A DNA stretch of 52,586 nt from Candidatus Poribacteria bacterium (GTDB lineage Bacteria > Poribacteria > WGA-4E > WGA-3G), in assembly GCA_012270865.1 (NCBI GenBank), contig JAAXHL010000093.1, positions 1 to 52,586 of the forward strand, read 5' to 3'. Positions within the stretch are counted from its first letter, which is position 1. Each line of letters starts with the position of its first letter. Of this stretch, positions 32,973 through 42,018 are shown piece by piece. Position numbers and translations under genes: made by a program. The notes beneath the pieces are model-generated. The model was not told where the DNA came from, made no database searches, and saw only the letters and a list, made by a program, of their open reading frames with translations.

Positions 32973-33776
32973 TTATTGTCCGAATCGGCGTTTCCGTTCG
33001 CTGTAGGCACGTAGGGCACGGAGGAAGTCAATCTTACGGAACGAGGGCCAATAGGTATCGCAGAAATAGAATTCGGAGTAGACACTCTGCCAGAGGAGGA
33101 ACCCTGAGAGCCGAACCTCCCCACTGGTGCGAATGATTAACTCCGGATCCGGCAGATTGGAAGTGTATAAATAGGGATGAATCTTATCCACAGTGAGTTC
33201 GTCTGCAATTTGCCGAACCGATTTGCCGGTTTCACTCTCAGCTTTGAGGTGTCCACGGAAAGCCTCGATAATTTCTTCGCGTCCACCGTAGGCGACAGCG
33301 ACATTGAGGATGAACTTTTCATAATGTTGTGTTGCTTCTTCTGCCGCCCGAATCGCTTCTTGAAGACTCGGCGGTAACAAGTCTATCTGTCCCATGGCTC
33401 GGACTTTAATCTGATTGGTGTGGAGTCCTTCAATCGTGGTGAGTTCGCGCATCTTCCGTTCAATAAGTCCAAGTATGCCTTCGACTTCATGTGCTGCACG
33501 TTTGAAGTTGTCAATTGAGAAAATCCATATTGAGAATATCTCGACACCGAGTTCGTCGCACCAGTGTAGTACCTCTTCTAATTTGTCTGCGCCTTCATAG
33601 TGTCCTTTGATAACATCGTCAAGTCCGCTGGCTTTCGCGTAACGGCGGTTTCCATCAAGGATGACACCGATATGACGTGGTATGGTCCACGTGTTCGCTT
33701 CGGATTCCAATCGCCGTTGATAGGTGTTGTAAAAAAATTTTTCAACTCGGTTTTTGATAGTGCGGAGTGGCTTCAT
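32973..33776 (-). CDS. uppS: Isoprenyl transferase (undecaprenyl diphosphate synthase)
   Basis: Cis-prenyltransferase of 267 residues that builds the C55 carrier lipid from isopentenyl diphosphate. Motifs: HIGVILDGNRRYAK (catalytic Asp, normally M-D-G-N; here L-D-G-N), GHYEGADKLEEVLHWCDELG, the SIDNFKRAAHEV segment (usually S-x-E-N-W-x-R-P), AVAYGGREEII, and the C-terminal PDPELIIRTSGEVRLSGFLLWQSVYSEFYF. Catalytic residues are intact. The start at 33776 has AGGAG six bases upstream; a longer frame from 33809 has none. It leads a tight cluster with the protease-holin and isomerase genes. Its product is the carrier for the GT2, PopT and ligase proteins of this window. Confidence 0.93.
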   Translation of the reverse strand: MKPLRTIKNRVEKFFYNTYQRRLESEANTWTIPRHIGVILDGNRRYAKASGLDDVIKGHYEGADKLEEVLHWCDELGVEIFSIWIFSIDNFKRAAHEVEGILGLIERKMRELTTIEGLHTNQIKVRAMGQIDLLPPSLQEAIRAAEEATQHYEKFILNVAVAYGGREEIIEAFRGHLKAESETGKSVRQIADELTVDKIHPYLYTSNLPDPELIIRTSGEVRLSGFLLWQSVYSEFYFCDTYWPSFRKIDFLRALRAYSERKRRFGQ

Positions 33777-33953
33777 TGTGTGCTCCTGATCTGCAGTCGC
33801 AAGTTTCAATTACGGTGCAGCTTACAAACCTGTATTACGAATTCTATTATAGCACAGGAAAGTTGGAAAAATAAAGACTATTTTCTAACGTCCCTTCGGT
33901 TGCGTAGCATTTTTGAATCTATCGCCGAATTATGGCTCTAAAAGTTTAAAGTA

Positions 33954-33982
33954 TTGACAAGTGATAGCGGTTGTGATAAATT
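33954..33982 (+). promoter_or_regulatory. Possible promoter upstream of the DUF6785 gene
   Basis: TTGACA at 33954-33959, 17-bp spacer, TAAATT at 33977-33982. The -35 is consensus, the -10 is weak. Between it and the ATG at 34097 lies a half MITE copy. Confidence 0.4.
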
Positions 33983-34061
33983 TGTTTCGGAAAACCCAAC
34001 GTTCTGGTGGAAAACACAAACTAACAGTTTATGCTACAAAAAAACAGCATACGTAAGTCCT
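33983..34061. mobile_element. MITE family 2, copy E (right half only)
   Basis: Keeps the interior AACGTTCTG, the hairpin AAACTAACAGTTT with ATGCTACAA and the right end TACGTAAGTCCT; the left terminus is lost. It ends 35 bases before the DUF6785 start. Confidence 0.65.
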
Positions 34062-34096
34062 AAAATCGTTTCTCGTTTACTGGAGTTGCCCTTTAT

Positions 34097-36061
34097 ATGG
34101 AAGTTGGAACTTCCCCTACGTTAACATCATCACGAATTCCCGCCCACGGTGTTACACTCAAATCTGTTCTTATTGCTGTTATCCTGATACCGATTAACTG
34201 CTATTGGGTCATTGAGATGGAGGTGATTCGATATTCGGGTCACCCTGTGACGATCTCCCTCTTTTTTAACGTAATTTTCAGCCTGTTCGTGGTTATCGGT
34301 GTGAACCAGTTATTGCGCCGTTTCGTGCCAAACTTGGCGTTGGTACAGAGCGAGTTGGTGATTGTTTATCTGATGCTTTCTATCGCTTCTGGTATTACCG
34401 GTCACGATATGCTCGAAATTTTGGTGCCGATGTTAGGACACGCCTTTCGGTTTGCGACTCCCGAAAACGAATGGCAGCAGCTGTTTGTGCCGTTTCTACC
34501 TAAATGGCTCACTGTTAGCGACACATCGCTATTGAGTGGCTATTATGAGGGTGAGTTGCCGCTCTATACGGCTGATACACTGCTCGGATGGGCGATACCT
34601 GTGCTTTGGTGGACTGCCTTTATTACTGTGTTGGTTTTCGGGATGCTTTGCATCAATATCATTGTCCGAAAACAGTGGATTGAGCACGAAAAATTAAGTT
34701 ATCCGATCATCCAACTCCCGCTCGAATTGACGGAGACACCGCGGAATCGTCTTTTTCAGAACAAACTGATGTGGCTCGGTTTTGGCATCGCGGGAACACT
34801 TGCCTTCTGGAACGGACTCAATTTTTTGTATCCGATCTTACCCGAATTCCGGACCCGTGTGCGGAGTTTTCAGGTTTTTACGGAGAGTCCGTGGAACGCC
34901 ATGGGGAGCATACCGTTTTCGCTTTACCCGTTTGCGATTGGACTCGGGTTCTTTATTCCGCTCGACCTGTCATTTTCGTGCTGGTTTTTCTTCTGGTATT
35001 GGCGGTTGATGCGTGTGCTGGGTGCCGCACTCGGATTACGCGCCTTACCGCGCTTCCCGTATATGAACGAACAAGCATCAGGGGGTTACCTTGCGCTTTG
35101 TGTTTTAGCGATTTGGGCGAGCCGTAGGCATCTATTACACGTTGCGAGAAGCGTTGCCGGGATTAAGGTGCTGAAAAATGGTGCTGACGATGAAACAGCG
35201 GAACCGATGTCCTATCGCGCTGCGACGATTGGTCTTATCGCTGCGATGATATTCCTTGTCCTTTTCTGTTACTATGGCGGGACGGAGCTTTGGGTGATGT
35301 TCATCTTTTTCGTTATCTATTACATGATTTCGATCGCGGTGACACGGATGCGCGCGGAACTTGGGACACCTGTACATGACTTGCACTATTCTGGTCCTGA
35401 TGAAATTCTGACTCGGACAGTCGGAACACGCCGATTGGGTAGAGATAACCTGATTATGTTCTCGATGTTTTGGTTCATCAATCGTGCGTATCGAAGCCAT
35501 CCAATGCCGCATCAGTTGGAGGGCTTTAAGATCATGGAACGGACGAACATGACGATGCACCGTATCATCTTTGCCCTAACGCTTGCGACGGTTCTGGGGT
35601 CTTTGGCAGGATTTTGGGCGTTAATTGATCGCGGCTACCGGCTCGGGATGGAGGTACGCGCCTATTGGCCCTCTCTAAGTGCTTTCGGGATAGAGCCGTA
35701 TCGCCGACTCGCCGGATGGTTACAAGCACCAGAAGATACGCGCATCGCTGAAAGCGGATTTATGGGTATCGGTTTCTTGTTGACAACAGTCCTGATGTTC
35801 TTTCGGATGCGATTTGTCTGGTGGCCCTTTCATCCTGCCGGGTTTGCGATCTCTACGAGTTGGGGGATGAATGTTACGTGGAGCTGCTTGTTCATGAGTT
35901 GGCTTATCAAATGGTTGATTCTCCAATATGGCGGGGTCGTACGACACAGGAAGATAGCACCGTTCTTTTTAGGGTTAATTTTAGGTGAGTTTACGGTGGG
36001 TAGTCTCTGGACAATCTTTGGCATTATTGCTGGAATCCCGACGTACGGGTTCTGGGTCTGA
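34097..36061 (+). CDS. Large polytopic membrane protein, DUF6785/DUF6784 type
   Basis: Protein of 654 residues with about 13-15 hydrophobic segments and few soluble regions. The N-terminal two-thirds (SLFFNVIFSLFVVIGVNQLLRRFVPNLALVQSELVIVYLMLSIASGITGHDMLEIL, then RKQWIEHEKLSYPIIQLPLELTE) and the C-terminal part (PVHDLHYSGPDEIL ... WWPFHPAGFAISTSWGMNVTW) match my recollection of the DUF6785 and DUF6784 pair common in Planctomycetes, Armatimonadetes and Poribacteria. The motif W-x-x-x-E-K-L-x-Y-P-I-x-Q-L-P recalls oligopeptide-transporter (OPT) proteins, so a transporter is a reasonable guess. The function is unproven. Its stop codon is four bases from the convergent P-type-ATPase-like gene's stop. 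Confidence 0.75.
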   Translation: MEVGTSPTLTSSRIPAHGVTLKSVLIAVILIPINCYWVIEMEVIRYSGHPVTISLFFNVIFSLFVVIGVNQLLRRFVPNLALVQSELVIVYLMLSIASGITGHDMLEILVPMLGHAFRFATPENEWQQLFVPFLPKWLTVSDTSLLSGYYEGELPLYTADTLLGWAIPVLWWTAFITVLVFGMLCINIIVRKQWIEHEKLSYPIIQLPLELTETPRNRLFQNKLMWLGFGIAGTLAFWNGLNFLYPILPEFRTRVRSFQVFTESPWNAMGSIPFSLYPFAIGLGFFIPLDLSFSCWFFFWYWRLMRVLGAALGLRALPRFPYMNEQASGGYLALCVLAIWASRRHLLHVARSVAGIKVLKNGADDETAEPMSYRAATIGLIAAMIFLVLFCYYGGTELWVMFIFFVIYYMISIAVTRMRAELGTPVHDLHYSGPDEILTRTVGTRRLGRDNLIMFSMFWFINRAYRSHPMPHQLEGFKIMERTNMTMHRIIFALTLATVLGSLAGFWALIDRGYRLGMEVRAYWPSLSAFGIEPYRRLAGWLQAPEDTRIAESGFMGIGFLLTTVLMFFRMRFVWWPFHPAGFAISTSWGMNVTWSCLFMSWLIKWLILQYGGVVRHRKIAPFFLGLILGEFTVGSLWTIFGIIAGIPTYGFWV

Positions 36062-36064
36062 GCC

Positions 36065-38932
36065 TTATTCTTCCTCGGGTTGTGAGTTTATTGCGAGATT
36101 TAACGGTAATAAGAGCAAGGTCAGACTAAATAGGAGTGTCCATTGCCATTCCCATTTCAGGGGCACCATTCCGAAAAATTGCCCGATAGGTTCAACATAG
36201 AGGGTTGTCAAATGAAGGGCAATAATCACACCAGAAATAAACAGGAGCCAGGGGTTTGCTACGATTCTTTTAAAGAGTGATTCCCATGAGTACCGCAGTG
36301 CTTGCCAGCAGGTCGCTAACTGTGTCAAGATCAGTGTGGTACATGCTGCGGTTCGCGCGACGGCTATATCCGCCGAATTTGGAGTGCCAGCAGTTCCACC
36401 GGAGAACACGTCTCTCATCAATGATGAGACCCCAATTGTGTCCGACAATGCAGTGGAACGCCATAACATGAAGAAGAAGGGGATGATCGTCATAAGGCTG
36501 ATTGTGACGGAACGGCAAATAATATCGACCCCTGTTGTTTTTGAGAGGAAACGTGCCCGCGTAGAGGTGGAAGGACGATGGTATCTTGCGTCCGCGAGTA
36601 TGCTTTCTGTGCCTATACCTAATGCGGGTAGGACGGTTGAGAGCAATTGCACCCAGATGATTTGCGTGAGTGTTAATGGCATCGGCAATTTATAGAGATA
36701 GTGTAGGACGGTGCCAAGGGTAAGCGTGAAAAGGAGTGAGAGTGTACACGAAAAATTCCAACGTAAAAAGCCTGATGTGTTACGGTACGCCTCTCGAGCA
36801 TGAAGCAGCGCATCTTTTACCGCCTGGAAACCTTTGCTGTTAATTAATCCGTCGGCAGCAGCTTGGACAATATGCGATGCTTGACCGTTATTGGCGAGCG
36901 TGATATCCGCAACATTCATCGCACGTAAGTCCGTCCGACTTTGACCCAAGAACCCGACAGCATGCCCTTGTCGTTTCAGACTTAGGACAATGTTTCGACG
37001 TTGGTCCCAAGTTGGCTGCGAATACGCCAACCAATTTGCTGTTTCATCGTCAATTTGTTCGCGCGGTACTGCCTCAAGTTCTTCTCTTGATGCGACTGCT
37101 TTTCGGTTATGGATCAGGCCGAGGTCTTTCGCTAAATCAACCGTCTCTTGTTCACTGTTCTCAGAAATGAGGATAATTTTAAGACCGGTATCAAGACTGG
37201 ATTTCAAAACTGTTTTTGTCTCTTCGTCATTGCTCACAGAGAAACTTATGAATCCTAAAAAGATAGGATTGTCTTCCATCTCTTGAGGTTTCAGGATGAC
37301 ATCAGAGGCGTGGAAAGCGACACCGTAGACTTGGGCTTTCGTGTTAAGCAGGTAGTCTATGACTTTATCATACGTTTCGTACTTGTCGTCGAATAAAGGC
37401 GTAATTTCACCGTTGACGAGTACAAAACCGCAGGTATTAAGGACTGTCTGCGCATCGCCAAAAATGATATTCAGGTAGTCCTCGGGTCCTGACTCGAACA
37501 CTTGCATCTGGTATCCATAGTGCCGTGTATATGGATATGCATCCACTAACGGGAGTTTAGTTTTGATACTCTCAAGTTGATAGCCGAGTCGCTCCATATT
37601 CTTTTGAATTGTGGCTTTCGGTGAGGGGGTTGACTCGTCAGTGTCGGACTCTGAGTGGTTCGTATCCTTGGCAGCGGTGCTGCTGTCGATATCCTGACCG
37701 CCAGAGGTGCCGAGTCCAGCGGTGAATATTAAGTGCGGGGCACCTTGTGGAATCTTAGCGTTAGAGGGTATCGCTGAAATGGCTTGTTGTCGTTCCTCAG
37801 GTGGAAGGTCTTTTAAAGAATCCAACCATGTCTCCCATGTATTCCCATCAACGAGCTGCTCATCAACGAAGATGTTAGAGATCGTCAGGGAACGCGTTGT
37901 TGCGAGACCGTTTTCATTCGCACAAAAGGTAGTGATACGACTCAACTTCTCAATACTTTGTGAATTCCGGAGTGCGAGTCCTTTCTCCATCAATTTTTCG
38001 GTGTGTTTAGAGAATGCTAATCGGAGGAGTCCAACAACATCGTAAGGTGCGAAGGCAATTGCGAATAACAGTCCGAGATGGATGAGCGATTGCCAATCCG
38101 TTGTTCGGTTCTGGTACTCAAACCACCAACCGATTGCGACAACGATAACTCCGACGATGATACCTGCCATCTTTATGAGAGCATGTAAATCCTTTATTTC
38201 GTTTTCCGCGAGGGTGGTTGTAGCAGATGTGCGGTGCGCGTCTTGACGTTGCTTCCATATTTCGAGCTGTGTTCCGGTTTTTACGACGATAGCGGACCCG
38301 TGTCCGGCGACAATGTATGTGCCGCCGAATGCCATATTTTTCTGTTTTTCTGGGGGTAAAGCAGCGTCTGAAATATCTACACTTGTTTTGTCCACAGGTA
38401 CTTCAGTCCCGAAGATCGCGGATTCATCGGTCATCAGTCCTTCGGATTCGATGATTCTCGCGTCAGCGGGGACGTAATCGCCTGCGTTGAGTGAGAGGAG
38501 GTCTCCTGGGACAATATCTTCTGGTGTAGATTGTTCTAATTTCCCTTGCCGAATAACCCTTATGCTATGCACCATGCGTCTGTTAACATCGGCATCTCGA
38601 CTGCGGATGCGGTACACTGTCATACATGCCGATAGGACGTGAATCACCAGAGCTGCCCCGACGACTCCGGTTGCATGAAGGGTAACGCCGCCAACCCCAT
38701 TGATTACTGAAACACTCAAGATGAGGGTCGCGAGGCATAAAACGATGATGCGCCATGTCAGCAGCGATTCGAGAAACGCTTGAATCCGGAAAACATTTTC
38801 CTCTTGCCCGAATTTGTTAACACCATAGCGCGCTTTCGCATTCGCATAAGCCTCCGCACTCAGGCCCTGCTCCATATTAGAATCGAATTGGTTCAATATT
38901 GATGCAATGTTTTCAGTATGAAAATTCGACAT
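36065..38932 (-). CDS. P-type ATPase homologue lacking all catalytic motifs
   Basis: Intact 955-residue frame with the full P2-type layout: cation-ATPase N-domain, about ten helices, actuator, phosphorylation and nucleotide regions, and a C-terminal six-helix block. The catalytic signatures are altered. T-G-E-S becomes F-G-T-E (residues 174-177, in DESAIFGTEVPVDK). D-K-T-G-T-L-T becomes CANENGLATT (336-346), replacing the phosphorylated Asp by Asn339. The P-E-G-L of helix 4 becomes APYDV. K-G-A-P-E becomes ESGPE. T-G-D becomes ISEN (589-592). G-D-G-x-N-D becomes GQSRTD (663-668). It cannot autophosphorylate at the usual site. No stop or frameshift interrupts it, so it looks selected as a pseudo-enzyme. 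A Ser/Asp-rich insert lies near 415-440. Its role is unknown. Confidence 0.88.
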   Translation of the reverse strand: MSNFHTENIASILNQFDSNMEQGLSAEAYANAKARYGVNKFGQEENVFRIQAFLESLLTWRIIVLCLATLILSVSVINGVGGVTLHATGVVGAALVIHVLSACMTVYRIRSRDADVNRRMVHSIRVIRQGKLEQSTPEDIVPGDLLSLNAGDYVPADARIIESEGLMTDESAIFGTEVPVDKTSVDISDAALPPEKQKNMAFGGTYIVAGHGSAIVVKTGTQLEIWKQRQDAHRTSATTTLAENEIKDLHALIKMAGIIVGVIVVAIGWWFEYQNRTTDWQSLIHLGLLFAIAFAPYDVVGLLRLAFSKHTEKLMEKGLALRNSQSIEKLSRITTFCANENGLATTRSLTISNIFVDEQLVDGNTWETWLDSLKDLPPEERQQAISAIPSNAKIPQGAPHLIFTAGLGTSGGQDIDSSTAAKDTNHSESDTDESTPSPKATIQKNMERLGYQLESIKTKLPLVDAYPYTRHYGYQMQVFESGPEDYLNIIFGDAQTVLNTCGFVLVNGEITPLFDDKYETYDKVIDYLLNTKAQVYGVAFHASDVILKPQEMEDNPIFLGFISFSVSNDEETKTVLKSSLDTGLKIILISENSEQETVDLAKDLGLIHNRKAVASREELEAVPREQIDDETANWLAYSQPTWDQRRNIVLSLKRQGHAVGFLGQSRTDLRAMNVADITLANNGQASHIVQAAADGLINSKGFQAVKDALLHAREAYRNTSGFLRWNFSCTLSLLFTLTLGTVLHYLYKLPMPLTLTQIIWVQLLSTVLPALGIGTESILADARYHRPSTSTRARFLSKTTGVDIICRSVTISLMTIIPFFFMLWRSTALSDTIGVSSLMRDVFSGGTAGTPNSADIAVARTAACTTLILTQLATCWQALRYSWESLFKRIVANPWLLFISGVIIALHLTTLYVEPIGQFFGMVPLKWEWQWTLLFSLTLLLLPLNLAINSQPEEE

Positions 38933-38973
38933 CGTTTTAGTAGTACTCAGTTTCCAGTACTCAGTACTGAAAA

Positions 38974-39915
38974 TTAATTCAATATACAGACGCTTGCGCC
39001 ATCGGCATCTGGTTTTAGGATTTTAATATCGGAGTTGATCTGATGTTTCTTGAAAGCAGATTGCATCCGTTCGGCTACCTGTTCTGTGTGCTCCAGGCAA
39101 TAGGCTGCGATAGTGGGACCTGCGCCGCTTAAAGCGACACTCAAGGCACCAGCGTGAGTCGCGGCTTCTGCGACATCGTTGAATCCGGGAATCAGTGAAG
39201 TCCGATACGGCTGGTGCAATCTATCTTTCATCGCAATGCGCAACATCTCAAATTGACCGGTAATTATACTGGCGATTAAGAGTGTACTGCGACTGGTGTT
39301 GTATACCGCGTCCGCGTAACTTACGGAAGTCGGTAAGACGTTTCGTGCCTGTTCTGTGGATAGTGGGAAATCTGGAATGGCAAGCACAATAGAAAGTATC
39401 GGTGGACACGTCAACCGAACGGTATGCACTTCCGTGCTTTCCTGTGCTGAGACAACAATCCCGCCATATAATGAGGCGGCAACATTATCGGGGTGTCCCT
39501 CTAATTCTGTCGCAAAATTGAGGAGTTCCGGGTCGGAGAATGGCGTGCCGCAGAGCGCGTTTGCCGTTAGTAAACCGCCGAGAATAGCGGTGCCGCTGCC
39601 GCCGAGGCCACGGATCGCGGGGATCCCATTCTCTATTTCCAGTTTGAAACCTTTCGGACGTTTGCTGCCGCTTCGGTCAAAAACGAGTTCTACTGCTCGA
39701 AATGCTATATGCTCCGGTGTACTCGGTATTTTATCCGCATCAACACCCTTAACGATGACCTGTGTCTCGGTTTCGGTGGTTTCTAATGTGACTTTGCTGT
39801 AGAGTTGCAGCGCAAGTCCTAACACATCGAACCCGGGGCCGAGGTTTGTTGTACTGGCTGGTACACGTGCGATCACTTTAGACCGGTGATTGATGAGATT
39901 ATTGTGATTTTCCAT
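38974..39915 (-). CDS. thrB: Homoserine kinase
   Basis: GHMP-family kinase of 313 residues, phosphorylating homoserine in threonine synthesis. Motif 1 is VPASTTNLGPGFDVLGLAL. Motif 2, the ATP P-loop, is IRGLGGSGTAILGGL (residues about 101-115), with G-S-G in place of the usual G-S-S. Motif 3 is GALSVALSGAGPTIAAYC. Length fits. The ATG at 39915 has GAGGG eight bases upstream, but the first 12 or so residues (MENHNNLINHRSK) come from a repeated ACCGGTGATTGATGAG unit; a GTG at 39876 would start at the conserved core. The aminotransferase gene is the next one upstream. Confidence 0.92.
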   Translation of the reverse strand: MENHNNLINHRSKVIARVPASTTNLGPGFDVLGLALQLYSKVTLETTETETQVIVKGVDADKIPSTPEHIAFRAVELVFDRSGSKRPKGFKLEIENGIPAIRGLGGSGTAILGGLLTANALCGTPFSDPELLNFATELEGHPDNVAASLYGGIVVSAQESTEVHTVRLTCPPILSIVLAIPDFPLSTEQARNVLPTSVSYADAVYNTSRSTLLIASIITGQFEMLRIAMKDRLHQPYRTSLIPGFNDVAEAATHAGALSVALSGAGPTIAAYCLEHTEQVAERMQSAFKKHQINSDIKILKPDADGASVCILN

Positions 39916-39987
39916 GAGAAGAGCCCTCTTTTATCGACCGGTGGTTGATGGGATTATAATGATTATGACCGGTGATTCAAGATGATT
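39881..39987. repeat. Three degenerate copies of GACCGGTGATTGATGAGATT
   Basis: Units begin at 39881, 39936 and 39967. The first lies inside the 5' end of thrB, the others just upstream of its start. Confidence 0.7.
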
Positions 39988-40042
39988 TAAATGGTTACCA
40001 GGAGAAAACAGGAATCCTTTCTTATCTTGGTAATCACAACTA

Positions 40043-41233
40043 TTAATCATAAGAATCACTGGTCAATTTTGAGATAGCCGTTTCGATTCTACCTAATGCC
40101 TCTTGTATATTTTCTAACGAGTTGGCGTAGGAGAGCCGGAGGTATCCGTCGCCATACTTACCGAAGGCGGTTCCTGGTAAAAGAGCGACATCTGCCTCTT
40201 CCATAATGTAGTCGGCGAGTGCGTCAGCGGAAAGCGGTAATTGTGTTACATTCGGAAAGACATAAAACGAACCGAGCGGTTTAACACAACTGACGCTGTC
40301 AATCGCATTCAAGCCGTCCACAATCGCGTCGCGTCGTATCTGAAATTCGGCAACCATTTCTTTAACGAAGGTTTGGGGTCCTGTGAGAGCCTCTATTCCG
40401 GCAAGTTGTGTGAAGGTAGCAGTGCAGGAGTTGGAGTTGATTGTCAACCGTGTGATTTTATCTGCGATTGCTTGTGGAGCAATACCGTAACCTAACCGCC
40501 ATCCGGTCATCGCGTAGGTTTTAGAGTGCCCTTCAATCAAAATTGTCCGTTCCTTCATACCCGGGAGGCTAAGAATGCTGTGATGTTCACCTTCATAAAG
40601 GATGCGGGAATAGACTTCGTCCGTTAGGACATAAAAGTTGTGTTTCTGTGCGAGTTCGGCGATTGCTTCGAGGTCTTCTGCGGTCAGTGTGCCACCCGTT
40701 GGATTCTGAGGAGAGTTTAGGATCAATAGTTTGGTTCGGTCAGAGATTGCGTCTACAAGGTCTTCGAGTCGGAATCTGAAACCTACTTCTTCACGCAGCG
40801 GTAGCGGCACGGCTTTTCCGCCGATGAAGTCGATAACAGACTCATAGACCGGAAAACCGGGTTCAGGGTAAATAACTTCGTCGCCGTCGTCGATTAAAGC
40901 GAGGATCGTGAAGAAGATAATCAGTTTGGCACCTGGGGTTACTGTAACCTCGTCTGGGTGTATTGTAATACGACGTGTTTCGGTTATATGGTGTGCGACG
41001 ACCTCTCGGAACGCTGGCACGCCGGCAGATGGGCAATAACCGGTATGCCCTTCTTTCATTGCTTTGTACGCCGCCTCAATGATATTGCTCGGCGTTGGGA
41101 AATCCGGTTGCCCTATTTCTAAATGGATGATGTCTTTGCCTTGTGCCTCAAGTTGTTTGGCTTTGGCAAGTACTTCAAATGCGGATTCCGTTCCGAGTCG
41201 GCTCATCCGCGTTGCGAATGTAGGTGTTTCCAA
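40043..41233 (-). CDS. Class I/II pyridoxal-phosphate aminotransferase
   Basis: Protein of 396 residues of the aspartate-aminotransferase fold (I-gamma type). Visible: HLEIGQPDFPTP, GYCPSAGVPAFREVV, TPGAKLIIFF, LNSPQNPTGG (the Asn contacting PLP), TDEVYSRILYEG (Asp to the pyridine N), and the PLP-lysine segment EGHSKTYAMTGWRLGYG. The substrate is probably aspartate or a related amino acid. The open frame continues 100 codons upstream, but that part is transposon sequence. A TTG at 41233 has GGAGGA six bases upstream and gives the expected N-terminus LETPTFATRMSRLG, so I place the start there. It is close to thrB on the same strand. Confidence 0.9.
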   Translation of the reverse strand: METPTFATRMSRLGTESAFEVLAKAKQLEAQGKDIIHLEIGQPDFPTPSNIIEAAYKAMKEGHTGYCPSAGVPAFREVVAHHITETRRITIHPDEVTVTPGAKLIIFFTILALIDDGDEVIYPEPGFPVYESVIDFIGGKAVPLPLREEVGFRFRLEDLVDAISDRTKLLILNSPQNPTGGTLTAEDLEAIAELAQKHNFYVLTDEVYSRILYEGEHHSILSLPGMKERTILIEGHSKTYAMTGWRLGYGIAPQAIADKITRLTINSNSCTATFTQLAGIEALTGPQTFVKEMVAEFQIRRDAIVDGLNAIDSVSCVKPLGSFYVFPNVTQLPLSADALADYIMEEADVALLPGTAFGKYGDGYLRLSYANSLENIQEALGRIETAISKLTSDSYD

Positions 41234-41261
41234 AATTATTCCTCCGTCCGTTAACCATTCA

Positions 41262-41695
41262 CCAATCTTCGGGCAGGAGACCCCATGCTTTAGCTTGGGG
41301 AGGAATGCCCGTTCCTTTTTTTCGATTTTTAGAAATAGTGCTGTTTTATACCACCTGCACGTTGGGTATCTGAATTCAGGTGTGCTGCTTTTTTGCGGAA
41401 ATACTGTCACCATCTCCACGCCAACCTGACACGGTATCCCTATCAGAAGATAAATGCTGGTAAAGCCTCGTCTCCGAGTATATGTTGCCCCATCCACATC
41501 ACAACACCCAGCGTCCTGGGACTTGGGGAGCATCCTTGAATGTGCCTACTACCAATTCAGCATACAGTTTTACAGGAATGTTAGAGCTACCACGCTCAAG
41601 CGTTGCGATATTGTAGTGTAGAAAACTGTTTAACTTGTGGAGTGGACGCTTGGCATGCGCTTCGCACAAGCCCTATGCTTTAGCTTAGGGTAGTT
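41262..41695 (-). mobile_element. Non-autonomous IS200/IS605-like element with paired end hairpins
   Basis: A 430-bp stretch bounded by two hairpins in the same orientation with the same loop: CCCCATGCTTTAGCTTGGGG (41281-41300) and CCCTATGCTTTAGCTTAGGG (41671-41690). Such subterminal palindromes mark the ends of single-strand-transposing IS200/IS605 elements. There is no tnpA or tnpB. The minus strand has a remnant frame of about 55 codons ending near 41499 (KLNSFLHYNIATLERGSSN...). The right end lies 29-48 bases before the aminotransferase TTG. Confidence 0.6.
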
Positions 41696-41731
41696 GACTG
41701 ATGACTGAATATTATAGTAAAACCTACAATT

Positions 41732-41774
41732 AACGAGACATCTATGGAAGGCAGGGTTACAAACCCTGCCTGCA
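41732..41774. repeat. GGCAGGGTT-type palindromic element
   Basis: ACGAGACATCTATGGAAG then GGCAGGGTT-ACA-AACCCTGCC and TGCAA. Same flanks as 30922-30983, different stem. Confidence 0.7.
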
Positions 41775-41810
41775 ACGGTCAAGTTTGTTATCCTTTAAAG
41801 TGTCTATTTC

Positions 41811-41962
41811 AGGACTTACGCAATTTTGACTTCGGCCCGTTCTGTTAGCTGAGAATTTTCGGAGAAAACAGCGGTCTCCTGCCACAAACTGGAAAGTTTT
41901 GCGGCGTACTCGCCCAGATGCGAAGTGCATCGTGCTACAAAAGAGCAGCATGCGTAAGTCCT
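41811..41962. mobile_element. MITE family 2, copy C (152 bp)
   Basis: Exact 12-bp terminal inverted repeats AGGACTTACGCA and TGCGTAAGTCCT. Nearly identical to copy A at 24100-24251. Confidence 0.87.
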
Positions 41963-42018
41963 ATATTTATTTTTCGGTTCTACTATAGTTGTTCGGCTTT
42001 TATGAGCCGAGAAGCGAT

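Noticed and set aside
36065..38932. Annotation as a working calcium-transporting ATPase
   Set aside because: The overall fold matches but the phosphorylation, dephosphorylation and nucleotide motifs are all changed.
41234..41533. A 100-residue N-terminal extension of the aminotransferase
   Set aside because: The extension is transposon-end sequence; GGAGGA with a TTG start at 41233 gives the family N-terminus.
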